Shown here: positions 50,324 through 61,530 of the stretch, piece after piece | Layout of the letters: every line of letters starts with the position of its first letter | Numbering within the stretch: position 1 is the stretch's first letter | Assembly (NCBI GenBank): GCA_963969345.1 | Contig: OZ017770.1 | Span: 5,527,246-5,591,245, forward strand | DNA from: Turbatrix aceti | Taxonomy: Eukaryota > Nematoda > Chromadorea > Rhabditida > Panagrolaimidae | Length of the DNA: 64,000 bases | Reading direction: 5' to 3' | The notes under the pieces: model-generated | The model's input: only the letters and a program-made list of their open reading frames with translations | What the model was told of the DNA's origin: nothing | The model's database searches: none | Made by a program: the position numbers and the translations under genes

Positions 50324-50446
50324 CTCAAGTATTAATACTTTTTTCACAAAAGTTTAATTACAAAATGAATTTTTAGATCAGCGACGTTCTAATCCAGTTT
50401 TTTTATTCAAATTTCTGTATATTTTTCGTTGAAACAAAGAAAAATA

Positions 50447-52018
<1,572 letters not shown>

Positions 52019-52328
52019 CTTGCTTCCGTAAAAATCACAGTCAATAAAATCTAACGCGAAGTTCGACGATTTGTATTTGTAATTAATATGTGAATCGACA
52101 ATAAGTTTTTTTGTAAATTCATACTTTGTTATGTATAATTGCGACTATAACTCACTTGGATCCTTTATAAATCTTTTTTTTTTTGATTTTTCGAGACTCA
52201 TCGAAATCTAATCACAAAAATGATTTATTCTGTATTCTGCCCACCGGCAACGACAACGACACAAAATTCACAAAACACCGATGTTTGATGAAAGAAATCA
52301 GCAGCAATATCAGTAGCCGCACGTGAAT

Positions 52329-52847
52329 TCAACCCAGCAATTCTGTGGTTCTTGCACGTCGCTCCCGTTTGTTGTTCAGCATGCTCATAAGGTAGTACAA
52401 CTTGTCGTCGTACTCAGCAGACATTGGGATGTCGTGAGGAACGCGCTTGTTTACAAGCGCAAGAGAACTCTGCGGAATCCATGCGTAGTAGTGCTCTGAA
52501 ATTTATTTTGAGTGTAAAAAAAAGTTGTTTTTCAAAGACTCCAAACCTTCAGGGTTAACAAGGTAGTCGGGCACGCTGCGTTTGCCCCAAAGCTCACGTG
52601 CTGGACGGGTTTCGCGTGCGAATTGGTCGACATCTAAAAGAAGATGGAAGGATAAAACACAGTTCAGCATTAAAAAGATTTTAAACTCACTTCGCTTGCC
52701 TAACAATTCACGAGCGCGGCGCTTCTCAAGGTAAGGCCCCTGTAGCTGAGAATCTAGGTAATCCTGACTTGCCGGCGATTCACCTGACATAATGGCGGTA
52801 ACGGCAAAGAGGAAAACTAATACACACACAGCGTGAAGTTGTTGCAT
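52329..52847 (-). CDS. Neuropeptide-like precursor with ELLG/ELWG peptides, 136 aa
   Basis: Three exons: 52847-52691, 52633-52547, 52495-52329. Signal peptide MQQLHAVCVLVFLFAVTAIM. Dibasic sites release related peptides: ARELLG-KR (exon 1), RPARELWG-KR (exon 2), and the extreme C-terminus RARTTELLG-stop. In each case the Gly would be converted to a C-terminal amide (ELL-amide, ELW-amide). Two other KR sites bracket a 25-residue spacer (VPHDIPMSAEYDD then KLYYLMSMLNN). Secretory precursor organisation is clear, but the peptide family is not one I recognise. A lone acceptor (AGCTTTTAG) precedes the ATG by about ten bases. Head to head with the other precursor at 53.9 kb. Confidence 0.82.
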
Positions 52848-53906
52848 CCTGTGAACCCTAAAAGCTGAGCCTGAATCAGACGTACAACGGTGCAAATATA
52901 TGTAACTAGACTGGTAATCGAAAATTGTCTGGCCTGATAACTTATTCGGGCAATGAAAACTGGCTTCGATGAGGGCTGGGATTTATATGCCGTAGAAGCA
53001 GATATCTGATATGTGTTCTAGTTCTTTACGCTTTTCTTCAACGTAAATGATACCTTTTGCGTCTTTTTTTTGAAAATGCAAATAAAAGATTTCTGTGTGT
53101 AGCTGAATTTTTGTTTAATCAGATTAATGCATTAGATCATTTTTTTAATTATCAAGTTAAAACGTGACATTAGATGGCCTCGATAGACCCAATGGACGTC
53201 AATGGGGCTTCCTCCCTCGCATCAGCATGAACCAAGTTCCGTTTTGATTTATTTTTTATCAATGCGGGTGCCACAGCGCGGCATTGGCGGTGATGGCATT
53301 TGTTTGCTAACAACTTAAGGAATAGTGCCAATAGAGTTGTTACCCGAAGACGCGGAAACCGTAGTACCGATGTACGCTTGCTTGCTGTATTCAGGCCGGT
53401 CCAAAACGCTTCAACTGAACCTTGGTTTGCAATGCTGAAAACAATACATATGCAACATAACATGGCCATCTGACTACTTGCGTTGTTGTTCGAAACATGA
53501 GAATCGCTTCCAGATCCCCCGCCATGACGCAACCATAGGCCAAATATAGGGCTTCCGTGTCAGTTTCGTCACTGATGTGAGTCAATTATGGTAGCAGAAA
53601 AAGAGCTGTCGTTATCCTGGTATTTTCCACAATCTCAACAAGTCCTTACAGACAATGCGACGTCAAAATTCCTAATCAGTGACGTCCAGCTACGACGGAA
53701 TACCCAAGTACTGTTATCCGAAAATAGTCAATTGTAGCAAGTTGCTTCCGGTCTTTTATGTCCTCTATGTCATCAATTGCGTGATTTAGCAAAGCAACTA
53801 GACGGCATGTAAAAAATAAAAACGGAAGTGAATGGGCTATATAAGTGACTCTTGATACCCCAAATGTTACCCGAAATCTCCTATCTTAATCCTCCGTCTC
53901 AGAAAG
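52848..53906. other. Region between two divergent neuropeptide genes
   Basis: About 1.06 kb, presumably containing both promoters. Minus-strand sequence at 53170-53580 has open frames and a possible 43-bp intron (GTAGTC to TTTTCAG), but no single frame could be chosen, so no gene is called. Confidence 0.5.
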
Positions 53907-54483
53907 ATGAATCCAAATTTGGTTGTCACAACGGTGGTAACACTGTTCGCTGTCGCATTGGCAGTTGATAACTGTAAGTTTTTTTTAGCGGTAAAATAAG
54001 AACATTTTTTTTCTATTTCAGTTGCATTCACTGACAAAGTCGGCCAGGGCAATTTTGCATTTGCCAAGCGTAAGAGTTAAATCCCCTAACAGTCAAATCC
54101 TGGAATCTGAAGTTTCTCTTTTTCAGTGTTCGCGTACGGCGATGACGGAAACTTTTACCAAATCACAAAACGGTCAGCAGAAGAACCTAGCCAAGACCGC
54201 TTTGCTTTCACAGGACCTCGAAGCAAGTTTGCCAAGCATCGTAACGGTCAGCTAAACGACTTTGCATTCGCTTTCGCCAAGCGTTCACCGAATCAATTTG
54301 CCTTCGCAAAATTTAATGGTACGTCCATAATTAACTGTTTCAAGCGAGGGAATTCAATTTTAACAAAATGTGTTTACAGGTGACTCTGCAAATTTGATTG
54401 ACAACAACGAGGGACCCGGCTTCGCCAAGTTTGCCAAGCGAAGCGACGACGACTCCAGCTTTGCCAAGTTTGCAAAGCGATAA
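53907..54483 (+). CDS. Neuropeptide-like precursor with F-A-K/F-A-KR repeats, 136 aa
   Basis: Four exons: 53907-53973, 54022-54069, 54127-54318, 54380-54483. Signal peptide MNPNLVVTTVVTLFAVALAV. Repeated peptides end in FA(K/F)(F/A)AK before basic residues: NFAFAK, NDFAFAFAKR, NQFAFAKF, GPGFAKFAKR and SSFAKFAKR at the end, plus an unlike YQITKR. No Gly precedes most KR sites, so the peptides would keep free acids. Exon 2 has two in-frame donors six bases apart: GTAAGA after 54069, the stronger, which gives NFAFAK-L, and GTTAAA after 54075, which adds the KR needed for dibasic cleavage. An acceptor (CCGTCTCAG) ends four bases before the ATG. Family not recognised. Confidence 0.85.
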
Positions 54484-54884
54484 ATCGAAACGGCGCGGTT
54501 TATTATTCCTTATCTAACTTTGTTTTGTTTGACCCCCGAGAGCATGTGTCTGATTTGACTGTTTGACCTTTTATAAATAAACGATAACACCTGTTGTGAC
54601 ACCTTTGCTTGCAGAAAGGCATTTTTTTACCTGAACTTTCGAACAGTGTAGTACGTATGTAACTTGATACAGCCGCCTGCCGCCTGTGAAACTCACGCTT
54701 ATTTTTAAATATTCTTCTAATTATTGAAAATTTTAGTTGCTCACAAAAAAAGTTGTGCTGCATGTTTCATTACTCTCAGAAATCCAGCTATCAACGTGAG
54801 GCCGAGATCATCCACATGGGATGGGTGTTACTCTTTCTCTGGCTCATAATTATATGCTACACAACACGGGTATTACTTGTACAT
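54484..54884. other. Intergenic, short
   Basis: 3' region of the neuropeptide gene, with ATAAATAAA near 54575 as a possible polyadenylation signal, up to the SINE target site. No other gene seen. Confidence 0.6.
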
Positions 54885-55237
54885 ATGACTCGAACTTGGC
54901 GCGGGTGGCCCAGTGGTGTGTGGCGCGTCTACAAGGAAATCAAGGTCGAGGTTCGATCCCGCTTGGGCGCAGCGGTCTTCTACAACTCATTCTCATTCGT
55001 CATCATCCAATCGAAAAACACACCACACCAAAAACACGTCCCGTCCCCTGTAAGAGCTGCGAACTCAGGGTGCACGTATCGCAAAGACATCCGTTCCGGA
55101 TGGGCCCCTCTACGTACGAGACGCCATCATCATCTTCATCACCTTCTGACTGTTCATTGTAGTGTTGTATGTATGATATGGTGCGTACGAGTTAGAGAAT
55201 AAATGAAAAAAAATGAAATGAAATGACTCGAACTTGG
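54885..55237 (+). mobile_element. tRNA-derived SINE with 15-bp TSD
   Basis: Body 54900-55222 (323 bp), flanked by identical ATGACTCGAACTTGG at 54885-54899 and 55223-55237. The 5' part is tRNA-like and carries an RNA polymerase III A box TGGCCCAGTGG (54906-54916) and B box GGTTCGATCCC (54950-54960), 33 bases apart. A ~200-bp unrelated body follows. The 3' end (GTGCGTACGAGTTAGAGAAT, then AAATGAAAA repeats) resembles the 3' end of the LINE at 26.9-27.1 kb, so that LINE's machinery probably copied it. It encodes no protein. The perfect duplication suggests a recent insertion. Confidence 0.93.
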
Positions 55238-55415
55238 TAACACGTATTTTGTAGGAGATATGGCACTGTGGTGCAAATAGGAACGCCGATATGTTCCAGA
55301 CTGAAACTTACAAAATCAGACTCACTCCTTCGGTATCTTCAAAATCTGTCAATTCATTATTGAACGTTACGGCTTGATTACAATGTGATTTTTTTGGTCA
55401 GAAATGCGAGGGGTA

Positions 55416-56759
55416 TTAGTAAAGATACATGCCGATGTTAACGGCGAAAACCTTGGACCACTTGACTTGGCTGGGGATGATGCGGGTATGGAAGCGACGA
55501 ACGCGTCGGGTGATGGTAGCAGCGTTCGTGAGTTCCTTTGAAATCCAGCTGTTGTCAACGCGGATGAAGAGCGCGATGGTGGGCTCGATCATCTGGGAGA
55601 CGTGCTTTGCCAGGAGAGCGCTAAAATTCTTGTGTTTTGACCTTTTTTTTCATTCATCAGATAAACGTACTTTGCAATTTGAGGCGTTTCACCGTAACAT
55701 TGAAGAATTCGGTTACCGAGAGAAACGACGTAACCAGCGGGGCGCTTTGACTTGTCCAAAACGACGGTCCCCTTGCTCTGAAATTTTTCTAATTTGTAAA
55801 CAACAATTTGCAGAAAACAAAACTCACGCCAGGCAGACGGAACAGGTATTCAAGGTGCTGGCTGCGATCATTGGCGGCAATTTCGGTATCGTACTCCAGG
55901 AATGCGGCGATTGACTTCTTGCCGAGGGGCTCAAAAGTGATGCCTTCATCCTTGGCGCTCTTCTGGAGCACGGATTGCAGAGCAGCGCGGGAAATTTCAA
56001 TTTCCGCAAAACGCCAACGATCGGCAACGATGAATCCGGAGCGATCACGCCAGAGTTCATCTCGGACTTCGGCATTTCTGCTAAAAGTTGCAATTGCAGA
56101 CTTTACAGTGACTGAAATCAAAAAACATACCCCGAATGAGTGTCATAGAGATCGACAGTAATATTGCGCTTCATGTCCATGTTAACGTGTCCGATGGTGC
56201 GATCAATGAGAGTGTCAATAACGACCTGGTGAAGCGGGTAAACGTCGTGCTTTTCAAAGGCCGAAAAGTATTGGGGCATGCTGGAGAGATCTTCTTCCTT
56301 GTCGCGGACCTCGGTGATCTAAAAATAATCGGTTTTCATGGTAACAAAAAAGTTAGCAACTTTGTAGCAAGTATGGCGGTTGTCTTCGTCTTCCAGACCC
56401 ATATCATTCTTGACCTGCTCGATGGCAACAAAATTGTTGTCATACGTCTTCTTGAACGTAACGACGACGCAGTACACCTGGGCAGGTGTGATACGGTGGA
56501 AGAGACCAAACGCAACGGGAACAGCGCCCTTCGGATCATCCTCGACAACGGTTACCGTAGTTACATTATCCAAGTCCAAGAAAGAGGGGTTGTTGTTGGC
56601 GGGAAGAAGGTTGGTGCCCAAGACCTTGTCGATTTTGGTATTCTGAAGCAGGTTACGAACTTCGACTGACGCCAGCATGGTAGGGATGATGCGCTTTTCT
56701 GAAACGGTATTTTTTCCTCGACGAGAACGAGTAACGACACGCTTGACGGTTTTCAGCAT
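55416..56759 (-). CDS. Unrecognised protein, 383 aa (possible GNAT-like C-terminus)
   Basis: Five exons: 56759-56361, 56318-56131, 56080-55828, 55777-55671, 55620-55416, all in phase, with introns of 42-50 bp. The N-terminus is basic (MLKTVKRVVTRSRRGKNTVS). Codons are GC-rich at third positions, as in the highly expressed genes here. The middle is mixed alpha/beta. A segment PAGYVVSLGNRILQCYGETPQ followed by IANALLAKHVSQM resembles the second half of GNAT acyltransferases (as in the nematode DUF1248 family), but without a clear acetyl-CoA signature. No signal peptide or membrane helix. The tail is basic (TRRVRRFHTRIIPSQVKWSK). I cannot assign a function. Confidence 0.75.
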
Positions 56760-57123
56760 TACGAGCGACAAAGATCTTTTTCTTTTTCTTCTTGAAATAA
56801 GAGGGATGGAGGAGTCGGTGTCGATGGCCTTAAAAAAGAACGATTCTTATCTGCCTGATCACTTGCGTAACGCCTCCGTTTGGATGTAACACGCGTGGAT
56901 ACAGCACACCTCCGCGCACCCTGAGACCTGTGCACATGCCCTTGGCAGTGTATACGCCCAGTCGAAGGCCATTGCCTCAGATAGTACTCCTGATTAACGA
57001 TCTTTTTATCTGGTTGTGGCAACTTATATCCAGTTTGGCTGGTACAACAACAATCACAATATATCACAAACACAAATTCAAATGCAAAAAACATTACAGA
57101 TAATAACAAAAAAAATCAGGCAT

Positions 57124-59332
57124 CTAAAAATTTTTCAAAATCATCTTAAAGCGATGCTGCAGCAATGCCGATAACTCATTTGTCTGTTTGGTAGCCAGTT
57201 GAACATTCACACAATCGGAAAATATAGCCGTACAGTGCGAGAGCATTTCTTTCTTTGGGGTGGCCTCCGTGCGTTGAGGCAATTTTGCATTATTTGAATC
57301 CTTTAGAGTTGTAACCTGTAATGGAACAAGATGGTGAGTTATTGAGTCTGTGATTGTGTCAATGAGAGGTGTATTTACCTGTACAAGGAGTTCACCAGTT
57401 GCGAGTCGAACAATGCAACTCGGCGAAGGCAATTGGGTTTGAGAAAAACTGGAAAATATGTGTTTGTACTTATCTGCAAAACAAACAACACTGAATTGAG
57501 GGGCGACACCGAAAAAAAAAGCTTGTTACCTGGCACATACGATATGTAGAGAGGTGCTTCGAGTGTGTAAAAAAGATAACCGTTCATGTCAAATCCAAGC
57601 TTTGCTGGATGACATGATTGCTCTACTGCTTTATCAGTTATCGGATTTCTTACGGGTAACAAAGCATCGTATTTGTACATCGAACGCTGGATTGCATGTT
57701 CAATATTCTTGTATGTTATGATCTTGGCGTGGAGATAAGAATACACGCACAGTTCGTCCAAGATTAACCGAAGCTGTCGCTGCATGTTTTCAACCATGGC
57801 TACGGCTTGGATGGAAAGCTTTGTGGAAGAATGCGCAGTCGACGCTTGCATAAGATACGATCTCGTTTTTTGACTCACTGTATTTGCAGTGGAAATTGTA
57901 GAGTTTGACGAGAACAAGGAAGACAAACTTCCATAGCTGTCTGTTGGCGGAAACTGGGGAAGCAGCAATGTCTTACGAAGCCGCAACCAAAGACTCTAAA
58001 ATATTTACACACGTGATAATTTCTGGCATGATTCACTATACCTGAAGCAGTGTTGTTGTGCGTTCCTTATCTGTCAAAAACATGAATTTGTTGTCAACAA
58101 GGTTTTCTTCTTGATTTTGGAACAATCCGTGTACAATTCTTTGCATTTGTCTTCCAATTTCGGCAACCATAGTGGATCTATCCCCTTTTTGAGATAAGAT
58201 GTCTCCGAGCATGTCAATTGTGTCACACATTGTATGAATCACCGTGCTTTGATGCACTGTATTCAGACAAATAAAATCCAAATTTTCGTAAATGGAAAAA
58301 AAGTGGACGTTAACCAACTGTCGCCTGCGCATTGTGGGGTATCTCATCCACACCTGATGCACATTACTCGGAGGCTTTTTTCGTATCGTTGGCTGCTGAT
58401 CATTGGAAGCTGATAACACGGTTGTCGTTCGACACACTTTGAGAAGATTGTTGAGGTCATTCGTGTCTATCAGGTCGTAAAGCGGGGGCGTTTTTGCCTT
58501 GGCTGATGACACCGAACCGATTATATTTCCATTCATTACAAAAATGTTTCTGCAAAAGTGTAGCGCACTTTAGCAAATGATTTCTAGTTATTTTTTTAAC
58601 GTACCGGCATTTATCAATTTCTGCTTCAACGTCTTTGGAAATGCGAGCGAGTTGGGTTGCGTACGATGAAGCAATGTCATCATAGGTTGCAATTACGTCG
58701 ACATTTAGCAGAGGAAATTTGAGAAAGCCTAAGTCGTACTGACTAATAAGCATGGAGACAGCTTTGGATACCAGAGTTCTTTTCTTCTTTATGCTTGACA
58801 AGTCGCACTTGATAAAATGGATAAAAGGTCCATAGTAGAAGGAAAGGACGTGCACGATATCCTGCGTGAAGGCTTGCAAAGCGGATTCCGACCAATCAGA
58901 GGATGCGATGCCTATCACAGTGTGATCAGAGTCAAATTTTTTAAAATGGAAAATGCAGGATGAAGAATGCAAGAAACACAGGGCATCTTGTTGCGAGTCC
59001 AGCTTTGAGTGATACAGCGCGAGCAAGGGCAAGAGATGATTAAGGAGCGCATAATCGTCTATTTGTTGTTGTAGCAAAATACGATTTTGGGCAAAGAGAC
59101 GGGAAGAGCTACCTTTTGCCGAGCAGCCGCTCAACATTTTTTGCGAGCAACTTAGCGATGAATCCGCAGACGAAAACCCACTACTGCTTGTGCATGTTTG
59201 CCCACATGTACTTGCCGTCGTGGATTTGCCGTAACTTTTACCAAGCGTCTTTATGTGCTCGCAAAATGCTACATTTCCGAAACTTTGGACAATATTATTG
59301 GAAGAATTGATGACAACAGCACCGATGATCAT
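57124..59332 (-). CDS. HPS1: Longin-domain trafficking protein, HPS1-like
   Basis: Five exons: 59332-58605, 58549-58042, 57995-57530, 57473-57379, 57315-57124; 662 aa (human HPS1 is 700). Two segments fit the strand-helix order of the triple-longin family (HPS1, Mon1, Fuzzy): residues ~115-175 (DALCFLHSSSCIFHFKKF, then a long helix ending VHVLSFYYGPF) and ~243-330 (NIFVMNGNIIGSV, then PPLYDLIDTNDLNNLLKV). Later, MQRQLRLILDEL and AIQRSMYKYDALLPVRNPIT align in order with RQLCAIYRLNF and [20 protein letters not shown] of HPS1. HPS1 with HPS4 forms BLOC-3, the GEF for Rab32/38 in lysosome-related organelles. Mon1 (Rab7 GEF) is the main alternative. Residues 40-100 are a Ser/Cys-rich insertion. 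Confidence 0.5.
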
Positions 59333-61530
59333 TTTTGTGGTTTTCGACTACCTTTCAGAACCGAGAAAAATCTGAATAAACGCAAGTTAGCGGGAAAGCA
59401 AAGAGACGGATCGTAAAAATAGATAGGAGTGTCTGTGCAAAAGTGATAACAAACGAAAACATGCGATAAGTCGGCGTTTGCACAGCATGAAGTAGCCATT
59501 GATCACGGAATCAACAAGCCAACTGTCAATCACAAGACAATTAAAAGGATAATTGCACTGTTAACCTTCCTGGACGTCCCCCAACTCTGAGTGTTTTTTC
59601 GAACCATTCTCAGGAGCACCGAAAAACAAGAGTTGGAGGAACGCCGGTCGAAGAAGGAAGAAGCATTGTCGTGTTTCAGTGCACACAAACTACAAAAAGA
59701 ATAGTGAGGTACCCATTCCCAGATTTGCATCATCTGATTTCCCTTGATTTTGACTCACATTTTTCAAACCAACTTTGACGCTTGAATTCATAAATGAAAA
59801 AAATGCAAACCAAGTCAGAGAAAAATTCGCGCTTGTCGCTTGCATGCTCAAAAATTATTACTACCTGTTTACGCATAAATAAGTGATATTATGAATTTCT
59901 ACAATTTTTGCTGAGGTAATGATATGCATGCAGCTCGGTTGTCTACAAAGCGTGGGTATTTAAAAAAGAAAAAAAACAACAAATACAATTATTTTGCTTT
60001 AAATTGGCTCAATCATAATTAGTAGTCGGTCAAAATAATATTTTATAAAGCTGAAATTCTTTTCCAAAGGCTTTTATCACTTTTTATCTCCGTACTACAG
60101 TTCTTTTTCCGCCTATGGAGAAATAAAAGTGCCATCCCCATTTCGTACACAATAATTACCACTGGTGTCCCAAATTATTTTTTAAATAAATACTATAGTA
60201 CGTTTTGTACAACCGTTAAAGCGTATGAACGTAAGTATGAGTTTGCGCTTGAACTAGCTTTGTAAAAAAGAATGAAAATTACCTGTTGTGCTATAAAAAA
60301 CAGTGCTTTATTCTTTTTTTGGCTTCTTGGTGGAGCTTTTATAATGTGTCTACTGAAAAGTTCTTTTTTACGACTGTTTATACACTACTTGGTTGGATAA
60401 CAATTGGGGAAGGGTACGCGGGGTAGCATCCATAGGAAGGATTTTCGCTACGCAGCCGGCACCAATTTATTCGTTCCTTTTGTGTTTCTTCTGATTTCAA
60501 ACTCAAAGAAGCGCAAAAACGTAACTTTTATGCTAACAAGATTTCCTGCGGGTGTGCATTGTGTTTTAAATGAACAACAAAATAACGGCCAAATATTTCA
60601 GTTGGGGATAACAATGATTTCCTAGGCCTTTTTTTGCCAAAAAGTAAATAGAAAAATTATTCAAAGTACAACAATTTGTCTGGTTGTTCGAATTGCATTC
60701 TAGGAATCATTTAAAATTTTTTGAAAAATATGTCGATCTTTTTTGTTTTGAAGATGCACAAATCTGTCCTCTGTTAACATATTTACACTAAAATGAAAAT
60801 AGCGAAGAATTTCTAATCACGTACTGCTACTGCAACTACGTTTTTGAGTCATTATAAACGTTGCATTTGAGTTTCATTTTTCTCCTCTTTTCGACCATCA
60901 CATTCCAATTTGTGTCATAAATGCTTTTTTATACTTTGCGCGTTTCTTTGTTTTCCGCATTATATTCAGGGTTTCAAAGACAGTATATTCTAGGAGGACA
61001 GAAGAATTGCCTTTGTTGTGCAAAGAGATTCTTTTTAAAGCACCTCCGAGCAATGCATACTCGGTGAGGAGCTCTCTGTGCCACATTGACACATGAAACC
61101 AAAACTGAGCTTTGGCAGTGGCTTCTGTTTCTTTTTTTTACTATCTCAATCTTCTTTGCTACCTTTTAAAAAAAGCCCATACGCTCATCTTACGCGCGGC
61201 ATTTGTTTAACTTGCGCAATGATTATTTTCAATGAAGTATCATTTAGATTCGTTACTCGCCATCTCCCTCCGCATCTTTTTCTGCCGCGATTTGCCGAGA
61301 CGTCCTTATTTGTCATCAGGGAGTAAAACTTGAAAAAGCGTCCAGGCCATTATTTTTTCCTGACACAAGTATGCACAAGTCGCTTTGGAAGCCTCATTTT
61401 TAGTCCTTCTTTCCGCTTCTAAAATGTTGTCACAATTATTACCGCCATCTAAGCTCTGCGTAAATCCAATTTTTGTTTTGTTCACACCTGCTGCTGATTT
61501 TTCCACGCCACAAGTGCTTCACCCTACACA
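59333..61530. other. Intergenic, ~2.2 kb
   Basis: Between the HPS1-like gene and the glutamate receptor. AT-rich with no supported gene or RNA. The two genes are divergent, so both promoters lie here. Confidence 0.55.

Noticed and set aside
53170..53585. Possible two-exon minus-strand gene between the neuropeptide genes
   Set aside because: A plausible 43-bp intron exists, but three joins are possible, each giving a different short protein without a recognisable domain. The choice is not supported.
54900..54972. A functional tRNA gene at the SINE head
   Set aside because: A and B boxes are present, but the acceptor and anticodon stems do not pair well by eye, and the unit continues into a SINE body with target duplications.
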